NCBI RefSeq assembly: GCF_013359725.1
Contig: NZ_JABFMW010000003.1
Coordinates: 124,001 to 188,000, forward strand
From: Pseudarthrobacter sp. C4D7
Lineage (GTDB): Bacteria; Actinomycetota; Actinomycetes; Actinomycetales; Micrococcaceae
DNA length: 64,000 nucleotides
Direction of reading: 5' to 3'
A program made the translations under genes and the position numbers. Shown in pieces: positions 17,437 through 25,776 of the stretch. The stretch's first letter is position 1. The number at the start of each line of letters is the position of its first letter. The notes below the pieces were generated by a model. The model was not told the DNA's origin. It searched no databases and saw only the letters and a list, made by a program, of their open reading frames with translations.

Positions 17437-20400
17437 TCATGCCGCTTCCTCATCCCGAAGCTTCTCGAAAAGCCCCATCTTCTTGAGCAACTCCACCATC
17501 TCGCCCACCTTGTCTGAGGACAAAACCCAACCAATGCCCTTGGCATGCTGCTCCCCGGCCTCGATAACAGAGTCCTCAACCGTCGTCAGAATCTTTGGCG
17601 AAGAGTAGAAATCAACCTTGCCGTTCGCTTGTGCCTGACCACGCAGAGTCTGGTTCTCCAGAGCCTTGTTCAGCACACTCTCTGCCACAGAGAGTTGATC
17701 AGCGTCAGACAGCCCGGACCCCTCAAAGAAGGTGTTCATTTGTTCGATGATTTCGGCCCAACGTGCCTTCTTCACCTCATGGGCAGCACCACTACCGGCA
17801 GCCGTCATTGGGTCCAACGCCACGGAGTCTTCAGCAGACAATTTCAAGTCTGCCTGCTCCTGCTTCTTGAGCTTGTAATGAGTCATCACGACCTCGGACA
17901 GGTCCACTGTCGTTCGGTCCTGATTTTCAGAGCTGATGACGCGTGCCAGCAGCTTGTAGAAGATCGATCGCTTCTCCAAATCCGTGTCTTGGTAGTCAAT
18001 GATCTGCGATAGGAAGTCGTAGGCGCGAATGAAGCTACCAAGGTCCTTACGGAACAGGTCCAAGGCGTCCTGAGCCGTCTTATCGCCCTCTTCACGAGCC
18101 TTCTGGTATCGGGCCTTAAAACGAGATTTTGCGGGCGCTACAAAGCTCTTCAGCTCCTCATGGCTAGTCTTGCCAACCCAAGCAGCAGCCGTAGCTTCGA
18201 CTTCGCTCGTCTCATAGATGCCTGTGTTATCCAGCTTCGTCTGGAGATCATGAACTATGTCCGGGTCAGTGACTCCGGACAGCTCCGCCTCCTTGTGGTA
18301 CTGCTGGAACGCCGCAAGAATCTCGGCAGGATCATTCACGAAGTCAATAATGAAAGTCTGGTCTTTGCCCGGCGTGACCCGATTCAGGCGCGAAAGCGTC
18401 TGCACAGCGGTGATGCCAGAAAGCTTCTTGTCCACATACATCGCAACCAGCAATGGCTGATCAAAGCCGGTTTGGAACTTATTAGCAACCAGCATGATTT
18501 GGTACTCGTCGTCCTCGGACCCAAACGCCACTGGAATCTCACGGCCCTTGAGTCCGGGGTTCATATTCTTCTCGTTGAGCTTGTCGGCGGAAACCTCCTT
18601 ATCCACAACGTCACCGGAGAAGGCAACCAGCGTTGCAAGGTCCGTGTAACCCTTGTCGGCAATGTACTTGTCGATGGCTACCTTGTAGCGAACTGCTTCC
18701 TTGCGGGAACCCGTCACAACCATTGCCTTCGCACGACCGGCGAGATGGTGCCGGACATTGCTACGGAAGTGCTCAACGATGACGGCGACCTTCTGGCTGA
18801 TATTGTGCGGGTGCAGCTTGACCCAGCGCATCAGTTCCTTCACCGCTTCAGACTTCTCAATGGTCACCTGATCGGCGTCGTAATCAACGCCGTTGTGAGC
18901 AAGCTTGAAAGCGGTCTTGTATGGCGTGTAGTTCTTCAGCACATCGAGGATGAAGCCCTCTTCAATCGCCTGCTGCATGGAGTAGACGTGGAAGGGTGCT
19001 GGCACGTCAGCAGCATTGTTCCTACCAAACAGCTCCAACGTCTTGGCCTTCGGCGTTGCGGTGAAGGCGAAGAAACTCAGGTTCTTGCTCTCCGCACGCT
19101 TGTTCATCTCATCTGCGAGCACGTCTTCTGTGGAAAGCTCGGTCTCCGACAGATCGTCCTCGTCCTCAGCAGGAGCATCATTCCCTGAAGTAAGTACCTT
19201 CTTAAGGGTTTTCGCCGCGTCGCCGGACTGGGAGCTGTGTGCCTCGTCCGCGATGATGGCGTAGGACTTACCCTTGAGTCCTTTCTCCTTTTCGATGGCG
19301 TCTAAAGCGAAGGGGAACGTTTGTAGCGTTACGCCGATGATCTGCTTGCCGCCAAGGAGTGCCTTGGACAGCGACTTGGACTTGGAGCCGCCCTTCGAAG
19401 TGATGGCTTCGAACACGCCCTCGGTCTTGTTGAGTTGCTTGACGGCATCCTGCAACTGACCATCGAGTACCTTGCGGTCACTGATGACGATGATGGCATC
19501 GAACATCTTCTTGCCACTCGGATCATGCAGGCTGTTCAGTCGATGTGCAGTCCAAGCGATGCTGTTGGTCTTGCCCGAACCAGCGGAGTGCTGGATAAGG
19601 TAACGGTGGCCCGGTCCTTCAGCGGCAGCGGTCGCGGCAAGCATGTTCACGGCTTCCCACTGATGGAAACGCGGGAACAGGAGAGACTTCTCAACGCTTT
19701 TCTCGCCCGTAATTGGGTCAGTCTTCTTCTCCACGTGAAGGTGCATGAAGTGACTAAGGATGGTCAGCCACGAGTCGCGCTGAAGTACACGTTCCCACAT
19801 GTACGATGTCTCGCTGCCGTTCGGGTTCACAGGGTTGCCCTTGTGCCCGTCATTTCCCATGTTGAATGGGAGAAACCGAGTCTTGGCACCCTGCAAGTTG
19901 GTTGTCATCCAGCACTCTTCACTGGACATAGCGAAGTGAACGAGTGCCCGGTGTCCAAACGAAAACAAGGGTTCCCGCTTCCGTGTCACCGCATCTACGG
20001 GCAGCCGATTCGTTTTGTACTGAGCGATTGCGTCCTGCACCGTCTGGGTGAAGTCGGTTTTCAACTCCATCGTGGCTACGGGAAGGCCATTCACGAAGAA
20101 AACGAGATCGACGCTGTTCTGGTTGCTGGTCGAGTAGTACACCTGACGCATCACACGAAGTCGTGTCTTCGCGTAGTCAGCAGTCGTCTTCGGGTTCTTG
20201 TCATCGTTCGGCTTTGGCTGGAACATGCGGAACGAGGCGGGAGTGACTTTGAATCCCTTACGCAGGACTGCCAAAGCCCCTCCACCATTTTCCAGCGGAG
20301 TATCCATGACTTTGACCATGCGAGTCAGGAGCCGGTTGAATGACTTCTTCTGCACGTCGGGCGAGTCGGTCGCTTTGACGATTTTCTGAAGTTCTTCTGG

Positions 20401-20550
20401 CTGAGTTTCCTCCAGCCACCCGCGAACATCCTCGGGGAACAGTGCAAGTTCCTTGTCGTACCCAGTACTGTTCGCGGAGTACAGCCAACCGTGGGCATGC
20501 AGGTACTCCGCGATGCCCTTCTCAAACTCAACCTCGTTGTACAACGCCAT
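17437..20550 (-). CDS. hsdR: Type I restriction enzyme, R (nuclease/translocase) subunit
   Basis: A 1,037-residue protein. The N-terminal nuclease domain shows the PD-(D/E)XK core: Asp148 (NSVDLVFFVNG) and Glu162-x-Lys164 (MELKTDF). The motor has Walker A AGSGKT (323-328) and the DEAH box (435-438), then the second RecA fold with MLVANKFQTGFDQPLL and QTLSRLNR. The C-terminal ~200 residues fit the HsdM-binding helical region. The enzyme cuts unmodified DNA after translocation. ATG 20550 lies 2 bp after the hsdS stop. Confidence 0.95.
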   Translation of the reverse strand: MALYNEVEFEKGIAEYLHAHGWLYSANSTGYDKELALFPEDVRGWLEETQPEELQKIVKATDSPDVQKKSFNRLLTRMVKVMDTPLENGGGALAVLRKGFKVTPASFRMFQPKPNDDKNPKTTADYAKTRLRVMRQVYYSTSNQNSVDLVFFVNGLPVATMELKTDFTQTVQDAIAQYKTNRLPVDAVTRKREPLFSFGHRALVHFAMSSEECWMTTNLQGAKTRFLPFNMGNDGHKGNPVNPNGSETSYMWERVLQRDSWLTILSHFMHLHVEKKTDPITGEKSVEKSLLFPRFHQWEAVNMLAATAAAEGPGHRYLIQHSAGSGKTNSIAWTAHRLNSLHDPSGKKMFDAIIVISDRKVLDGQLQDAVKQLNKTEGVFEAITSKGGSKSKSLSKALLGGKQIIGVTLQTFPFALDAIEKEKGLKGKSYAIIADEAHSSQSGDAAKTLKKVLTSGNDAPAEDEDDLSETELSTEDVLADEMNKRAESKNLSFFAFTATPKAKTLELFGRNNAADVPAPFHVYSMQQAIEEGFILDVLKNYTPYKTAFKLAHNGVDYDADQVTIEKSEAVKELMRWVKLHPHNISQKVAVIVEHFRSNVRHHLAGRAKAMVVTGSRKEAVRYKVAIDKYIADKGYTDLATLVAFSGDVVDKEVSADKLNEKNMNPGLKGREIPVAFGSEDDEYQIMLVANKFQTGFDQPLLVAMYVDKKLSGITAVQTLSRLNRVTPGKDQTFIIDFVNDPAEILAAFQQYHKEAELSGVTDPDIVHDLQTKLDNTGIYETSEVEATAAAWVGKTSHEELKSFVAPAKSRFKARYQKAREEGDKTAQDALDLFRKDLGSFIRAYDFLSQIIDYQDTDLEKRSIFYKLLARVISSENQDRTTVDLSEVVMTHYKLKKQEQADLKLSAEDSVALDPMTAAGSGAAHEVKKARWAEIIEQMNTFFEGSGLSDADQLSVAESVLNKALENQTLRGQAQANGKVDFYSSPKILTTVEDSVIEAGEQHAKGIGWVLSSDKVGEMVELLKKMGLFEKLRDEEAA

Positions 20551-20552
20551 AA

Positions 20553-21854
20553 CTATGCAGCCCCCAGCTCAGCAGTAATACGGTTTCGAACGTCAATTTT
20601 GCCGGTAACGGCAGCAGAAATTAGAGCAGCACGGCGCTCCTTGGACAGCTCGATGGCTTCCTCGGCATCAGCGATGGCAGCATCAATCTCTGCGGTCTCG
20701 AAGTCGAGGTAGTCAACGATCTCCTCCTGCTCATCGACCGGAGGTACAGGCATAGGTAAAGTGGCGTACTTATCAGCACCAATGTTCTGAATCGTGGCAA
20801 CCGTTTGTGACGCATTTTTCCAGTCGAGGAATGGTGTTGATTGGAAAAACCTGTAAGCGAAGCGCGGCAATAGTAACTTTGAATCACACTCCACCCTGAT
20901 GAGATAACCCGCGAAGCAGCTCGGTGGACTGTCTTCCGGCACGATGAACGCTTTCCCTACGGTGGCCCCGCTTCGTGCCAACAAGATGTCGTTCGGCTTC
21001 ACCATATAATCCGCTGCTACTTCAGGGGGCAAGGATTTAAAAGTCTCGTCCTTGAGTTTTCCGTTGTATCCAAAGTCAGTGATTCTCAAATAACGCACCC
21101 AGTCAGGGTCGTCAAATTCCGCCGCCTCATTGGCCCCGTACTTTAGCTTCGATGCCAGCAGATGCCGCAGGGAGGCTATGCTCCAGCCTTCCGGCACTTC
21201 TCCCAGCCACTCGACACCGCTGCTCTTCATCTGGACAGTGCGATCGAGTCCTTTGGTGACCGCACGAGTGATTGTTGCAGCCCGCCGCTCGTTCAGTAGC
21301 GCGATGAGTTCTTCCTGATCCGCGATGAAGTCATCGATCTCAGCAGTTTCGTGGTCAAGGTAGGAAGCAATAGCACGTTGTTCATCCAGAAGGGGAAGTC
21401 TCACCTTGAAGTTCCTTGTGAACGACTCCGGAACTCGTTTTAGCCCTCCAGCTCCGGTCATTTCTGCTTTCCCAAGCTGCTTGAAGCGGTCTTCAACCAG
21501 GACATAGAAGAGGAACTTGGTGTCTACGGCATCCCGTGCCCTTACGACAGTTACCTCAGTGGTCCCGAATCCAACTCCTCCGATCAGACCGCCCAGAACC
21601 GCTGCTTTCCCGTTCTCAAAGCAGGGCGTTACCTTCGCATAGGCAATGTCACCATTCTCGAAGAACGAGTATCCGGTCAGCACGTCTTCTACACGGCGCG
21701 TCTTAGTCGCGTCGAATGACCCGTCTTCCCCAATTGCTTCCATCGGAAGAAACGAGACTTCTGCCTCCCGAGACTGCCGTATTTCCGGCGGGACGCTTGG
21801 ATTGATATCCACTACATAGCGGAGACGCACTTCCTCCCAGTCGTTGCTCCTCAT
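20553..21854 (-). CDS. hsdS: Type I restriction-modification specificity subunit
   Basis: A 433-residue protein with two target-recognition domains, each followed by a long conserved helix: LPLLDEQRAIASYLDHETAEIDD at ~residues 155-175 and PPVDEQEEIVDYLDFETAEI at ~385-405. This duplicated half-site organisation gives a bipartite DNA recognition sequence. It overlaps hsdM by 4 bp (ATGA). The two halves are complete, with no sign of phase variation repeats or truncation. Confidence 0.95.
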   Translation of the reverse strand: MRSNDWEEVRLRYVVDINPSVPPEIRQSREAEVSFLPMEAIGEDGSFDATKTRRVEDVLTGYSFFENGDIAYAKVTPCFENGKAAVLGGLIGGVGFGTTEVTVVRARDAVDTKFLFYVLVEDRFKQLGKAEMTGAGGLKRVPESFTRNFKVRLPLLDEQRAIASYLDHETAEIDDFIADQEELIALLNERRAATITRAVTKGLDRTVQMKSSGVEWLGEVPEGWSIASLRHLLASKLKYGANEAAEFDDPDWVRYLRITDFGYNGKLKDETFKSLPPEVAADYMVKPNDILLARSGATVGKAFIVPEDSPPSCFAGYLIRVECDSKLLLPRFAYRFFQSTPFLDWKNASQTVATIQNIGADKYATLPMPVPPVDEQEEIVDYLDFETAEIDAAIADAEEAIELSKERRAALISAAVTGKIDVRNRITAELGAA

Positions 21855-23815
21855 GCCTTCACCGCTTCCAGACGCGCACGGATACGGCCCAACACGGCGT
21901 CAAGATCATCATCGATAACTTCCAACGAGCGCGGCTCCTGATACTTGTAAAAGTGACGCGTGAACGGGATGTCATAGCCGATCTTGGTCTTAGACTCATC
22001 GATCCAAGCATCTGAGGCGAACGGGAGCACCTCCCGCTTGAAGTACTCATCAACATCTTCAGTCAGTGGCACGTTTTCAGTATCGCGAAGGTCCGGATCG
22101 GATTCTGGGGAGCCCTTTGCATTGGTGCTGATTTCACCTTCTTCATCGCGTGCCGACAGTCCGGCCACCAGCGTCTTGAGCTGGGGACCGGTGAGAACTA
22201 CTCCACAGGCCTTGAGCGCTGCCCGCACGTCAGTCGTGAATCCGTCCCTGTTGGTCCAGACGTGCTCAACGTTGAGTTCTGATAGTGCATCGCGGACGGC
22301 GGCGACCTCAGTTTCGGTCAGCTTCGCAAGTCCTTTTGAGGTCAGAGCAGAAGCTACCCGCGCCTCGGTGACAGCAAAGTTGATTCGGAGGGGGCGCTCG
22401 ACGGTGATTGTCCGGTAACCAAAATCAACGTTCTTGAAAACCTTGCTGTACTCGGACCCGGCATCGTCATAAGCACCATAAAGCTTCACAATGCTCTCAA
22501 TGTGCTGTTCGCTCAGTTCCTTGCGCTTGGACCCGAGGCTCTTACGCATCTTCCTGTAGAACTGCTCGCTGGAAGCGTCAATGAGCTGGACCGTTCCCTT
22601 GCGTTCCTCAGACTTGCGGTTGGTCAAGACCCACACGTAAGTGGAGATGCCGGTGTTGTAGAACATGTCAGTAGGCAGCGCGATCAGCGCCTCCAGCAGA
22701 TCGTTCTCCAGAAGGTACCGGCGAATCTCTGACTCACCGGAGCCAGCACCCCCTGTGAACAGCGGCGACCCGTTCAGGACGATGGCAGCGCGCCCACCAC
22801 CGTCACGTACGGGACGCATCTTTTTTAGCAAGTGGAGCAGGAACAAGAGCGAGCCGTCAGAAACACGTGGAAGGCCGGGGCCAAAGCGCCCCTCGAATCC
22901 CAGTTCCTTATGTTCCTTTTCCACGACGGGAAGTGCTTTCTTCCAGTCCACACCGAATGGCGGATTGGACAAGCAGTAGTTGAAGGTCTTGCCACTGTGC
23001 CCGTCGTCCGTGAGCGTGTTCCCAAGAACGATAGAGCCAATGTCCTGACCCTTGATCACCATGTCAGCCTTGCAAATGGCGTAAGACTCAGGGTTCAGTT
23101 CCTGACCGGCAAGGGTCAGTGTGGCGTCCGGGTTCATCTTCCTGATGTGCTCATCCGCAACGGAGAGCATCCCGCCCGTACCAGCGGTGGGGTCGTAGAT
23201 GGACCGTACGATGTTGGCCTTGTCGAGATCGTTGTCGTCCGGAGCAAAGAGGATGTCCACCATCAAGTGAATGACCTCGCGCGGGGTGAAGTGTTCACCC
23301 GCTGTCTCATTAGAGGATTCCGCGAACTTGCGGATCAGTTCCTCAAAGATCAGTCCCATCTCGTTGTTTGAGACCTTGCTGGGATGCAGATCGATGGCAG
23401 CGAACTGCTGAGCGATCAGGAACAAGAGGTCGTGCTCGTGCAGCTCCTCGATGCGTTCTTCGAGCTTGTACTTCTCAAAGATGTCGCGCACGTTGTCAGA
23501 GAACCCGCGTACGTAGTCCAGCAGGTTGTCTCGGACGTTCTCTGCGTCGCCGGTCAGCTTCTGGAAGTCGTACTTGGACGTGTTGTAGAAAGCGTGCTTG
23601 GACTTCCGGGGTAGCAGCACCGTCAGTGGGATGCCACCGTCCTTGGACTTCTCGTACTCAGCCAGTACATCTTCTTTGGTCTCTGCCAGCACAGCATCGA
23701 GACGACGCAGGATGGTGAACGGCAGGACGATGGAGCCGTACTGATGGGGCCTGTAGCTGCCGCGCAGCAGGTCAGCAATGCTCCAGATGAAGTTGGCGTA
23801 GTTCTGATTGGACAA
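21851..23815 (-). CDS. hsdM: Type I restriction-modification DNA methyltransferase subunit
   Basis: A 654-residue N6-adenine methyltransferase. The HsdM N-terminal helical domain is followed by the SAM-binding motif DPTAGTGGM (208-216) and the catalytic NPPF (284-287). GEHFTPREVIHLMV is the typical HsdM entry to the methyltransferase domain. The C-terminal ~150 residues are longer than in EcoKI HsdM. The start is TTG 23815 with GGGGGA about 4 nt upstream; no ATG fits the conserved N-terminus. It is the first gene of the hsd operon and protects host DNA. Confidence 0.95.
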   Translation of the reverse strand: MSNQNYANFIWSIADLLRGSYRPHQYGSIVLPFTILRRLDAVLAETKEDVLAEYEKSKDGGIPLTVLLPRKSKHAFYNTSKYDFQKLTGDAENVRDNLLDYVRGFSDNVRDIFEKYKLEERIEELHEHDLLFLIAQQFAAIDLHPSKVSNNEMGLIFEELIRKFAESSNETAGEHFTPREVIHLMVDILFAPDDNDLDKANIVRSIYDPTAGTGGMLSVADEHIRKMNPDATLTLAGQELNPESYAICKADMVIKGQDIGSIVLGNTLTDDGHSGKTFNYCLSNPPFGVDWKKALPVVEKEHKELGFEGRFGPGLPRVSDGSLLFLLHLLKKMRPVRDGGGRAAIVLNGSPLFTGGAGSGESEIRRYLLENDLLEALIALPTDMFYNTGISTYVWVLTNRKSEERKGTVQLIDASSEQFYRKMRKSLGSKRKELSEQHIESIVKLYGAYDDAGSEYSKVFKNVDFGYRTITVERPLRINFAVTEARVASALTSKGLAKLTETEVAAVRDALSELNVEHVWTNRDGFTTDVRAALKACGVVLTGPQLKTLVAGLSARDEEGEISTNAKGSPESDPDLRDTENVPLTEDVDEYFKREVLPFASDAWIDESKTKIGYDIPFTRHFYKYQEPRSLEVIDDDLDAVLGRIRARLEAVKA

Positions 23816-24361
23816 GGGTTCCCCCGGTGAGTCTCGGTTGAGCAGGTATTGGACCCATGTTATCCCGGCAAATCACGATGGTTTTTTGAGGTGCATTATT
23901 TTCGCTTGAGGCGTCAAAGTAACTAGCTTTCCTTTGAGTCATCACTAATCGCTCTCCAAGAACCACCCCTAGTTAGCCCGTCAATCAAAGTAGCCACGCC
24001 CCTATTTCAATATTGTTGACGTTCCTACCGCACTCACAAATTCAACAATGTTGTCGCTTAACTGCCATGTCGAAATTGTTGCATTTATTCCAACTGTGGT
24101 TTATCTTGAATTTCAAAGGCTCCCTCGTGGGGCCTTTTAGTGTTTCTGCGTACTGGACGTTAATTAAACCAGTGCGATTCAATAAAAAAGATGGCCCCAG
24201 CGGACAACTAGGGCCATCTTCACACAACTACCGCAAGTGACAGCCTGCGGATCGAAACTACTCATACGTGAAAGGTGAGTGGCTCCATGCTATCTGCCTC
24301 CAGATCGGAATTGCAAGATTATTCTGGGAATAATTCTAAAACTGAACATGACGGCTACTAC
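23816..24361. promoter_or_regulatory. Intergenic control region upstream of hsdM with three ATTGTTG boxes
   Basis: This 546-bp AT-rich stretch has no convincing gene. ATTGTTG occurs at 24012-24018 and 24075-24081, and inverted (CAACAAT) at 24043-24049, so the three boxes are spaced 31 and 32 bp, about three helical turns. The first lies in the palindrome CAATATTG and the middle one in CAACAATGTTG. They are good candidates for operators of the nearby XRE protein. AAAGGC/GCCTTT at 24115-24137 followed by T residues looks like a second terminator hairpin. Confidence 0.5.
24180..24220 (-). terminator. Rho-independent terminator of the XRE gene
   Basis: A 10-bp perfect stem (AAGATGGCCC at 24188-24197, GGGCCATCTT at 24211-24220) with a 13-nt loop. 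Read on the minus strand, the stem is followed by TTTTTTATT. It lies 140 bp past the stop of the minus-strand XRE gene and would insulate hsdM from it. Confidence 0.8.
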
Positions 24362-24670
24362 CTATCGCTTCTTGCGGAGTCGTTGCGACGGGAGCAGTTC
24401 CTTGTTCAACGCCTTCTCCAACAATGCAATAGTGGCGAGGTCGGGGATGGTACGTCCCTTAATAATTCCATTGATGGTGCTATGGGAGATACCACCAGCC
24501 ATTTTTCCAAGCTCGCGATACCCGATATCCAGCCTGTGCATCTCATCAACGAGGGCCTTCGCGAACAATCGTGCGTACTCAGCGGGGACATTGCCAGTGA
24601 AATCAGCGGCGAGCCAATCAGCTCCCTCGCCAGCGACTTCAGCGGGCTTGACAGCTTCTCTCCGGGACAT
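24362..24670 (-). CDS. XRE/Cro-C1-type HTH regulator
   Basis: A 102-residue protein whose residues ~48-95 form a Cro/C1 helix-turn-helix: YRELGKMAGGISHSTINGII then KGRTIPDLATIALLEKALN. Short length fits a restriction controller or transposon repressor. Its ATG 24670 has TACAGT exactly 6 nt upstream, the leaderless pattern. It is transcribed away from the recombinase-like gene, so it may repress transposition, the hsd operon, or both. A longer plus-strand frame through the same bases (24275-24832) is a shadow, because this minus-strand frame has the clear domain. Confidence 0.82.
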   Translation of the reverse strand: MSRREAVKPAEVAGEGADWLAADFTGNVPAEYARLFAKALVDEMHRLDIGYRELGKMAGGISHSTINGIIKGRTIPDLATIALLEKALNKELLPSQRLRKKR

Positions 24671-24793
24671 GGTTCAACTGTAAACCACATTGCCGATAGA
24701 CCGTTCGTCCCCTTCGAACTAGTGGGCGCTCCCGCTGACCTCAGAAAACTTTTCGGCAAACATGCTTGTCAAACCCCGCCTGCTCGACATTAC

Positions 24794-24815
24794 ACTGGTC
24801 TATATATCGACCAGT
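24794..24815. promoter_or_regulatory. Operator-like dyad upstream of the transposition module
   Basis: ACTGGTC (24794-24800) and its exact complement GACCAGT (24809-24815) flank TATATATC. The dyad sits 17 nt upstream of the start of the recombinase-like gene and its spacer resembles a -10 element. A repressor bound here would block that promoter; the divergent XRE protein is the natural candidate. Confidence 0.5.
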
Positions 24816-24832
24816 CAAGCGAGTCGGTGGGA

Positions 24833-25774
24833 ATGGAAACAATGGCGACAACCAAGCCTGAGCAGGGAATTCTGATCACTGATGCAGTTCAAGTTGTGCT
24901 CAAACACTGGGCGGAAACCAACGCGCTCCAAGACGAATCACTTCTTACCTTCGAGAAGCTGCTGACTCGCTACGCAACCTTTGTCACCAAACTGGGAGTA
25001 CCTGCGCTTGCTGACCAGTCTGAGGATTTGGCAGCGCAATGGATTCAAGCAAAAGGACGCGACCGGAGCGGCAACGTAAAACTCCCTGCACTGTCAACGA
25101 TGAATACTCGTCGTGCAGCATTGCGGAAGTTCTTTCGGGACGCGGACGCACTCAACCTTAGTGACACAGGACTGTTTGTAAGAGTTTATGTAGCTCCCCG
25201 TCCCACCGGACTCGCACGTCCCCTCACCAAAGATGAAGCGGAACGAGTCTGGCTTTATGCCAAGGACTCTGGCAGTAATACCCGCCGCCCCGTCATGTTT
25301 GCGCTACTACTTTCCGGTGTTCATTCATCCGAAGTGGGACTCATCACCACCAGTGATGTTGATATAGCTAACCAGCGTGTATGGGCGCATGGAAGCACCG
25401 ATCGAATTGAACCTCGCTGGGTCCACTTGCCAGACCCGTATTTCGCCGCAGTGGTTGATCGCCTCAATTACCTCCGGGGTTGGGTTCCTCCTTTCCGCAC
25501 CTTCGAAACATTCCAGCTCACGCAAGGGACAACGCACCGTCCCGCAGGTAAGTCGCAAAATCGCGCTGCGTCAGCCTGCAAAGAAGTATTCAAGATGGCG
25601 GGGCTGCACAACGATCCACGAATTACGCCTTCCTCCGTCTCTCTCTATGCGGGGTCTCGCATGCTCATCGAAGGCGAGCGGCTCGAAGTAATCACTCAGA
25701 CGCTGGGTTACTCATCCCTTGATGCTTGCGCCAAGGCCCTTGGTTATGACTGGAAGACGGGCGAAATCGGCTAA
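24833..25774 (+). CDS. Tyrosine-recombinase-like protein lacking the usual catalytic residues
   Basis: A 313-residue protein (start ATG 24833; ATG 24842 is equally possible). Residues ~15-110 resemble the SAM-like core-binding domain and ~128-305 the integrase catalytic domain: ARPLTKDEAERVWLYA, then FALLLSGVHSSEVGLITTSDVD. In true integrases the last phrase is TG-L/x-R-xSE; here Arg I is His164. The HxLR region reads ITPSSVSLYAG, without His or Arg, and the final LGH becomes LGYSS with no Tyr at the normal +9 position (Tyr305 is at +12). The fold seems kept and the chemistry lost. It overlaps no gene and ends 2 bp before the transposase. A DNA-binding accessory role, perhaps target choice, is my inference. 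Confidence 0.7.
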   Translation: METMATTKPEQGILITDAVQVVLKHWAETNALQDESLLTFEKLLTRYATFVTKLGVPALADQSEDLAAQWIQAKGRDRSGNVKLPALSTMNTRRAALRKFFRDADALNLSDTGLFVRVYVAPRPTGLARPLTKDEAERVWLYAKDSGSNTRRPVMFALLLSGVHSSEVGLITTSDVDIANQRVWAHGSTDRIEPRWVHLPDPYFAAVVDRLNYLRGWVPPFRTFETFQLTQGTTHRPAGKSQNRAASACKEVFKMAGLHNDPRITPSSVSLYAGSRMLIEGERLEVITQTLGYSSLDACAKALGYDWKTGEIG

Positions 25775-25776
25775 TT

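Noticed and set aside
24013..24240. Short frames in the hsdM upstream region
   Set aside because: They run through the operator-like boxes and two hairpins and have no start signals.
24275..24832. N-terminal extension of the recombinase-like protein (186 residues)
   Set aside because: The sequence lacks any fold and overlaps a minus-strand XRE gene with a clear HTH, a leaderless promoter and its own terminator. The conserved part begins at 24833.
24833..25774. Classical tRNA-targeting integrase island
   Set aside because: The candidate integrase lacks its catalytic residues, and the boundaries are inverted tips with a 9-bp duplication, not a long tRNA 3'-end repeat.
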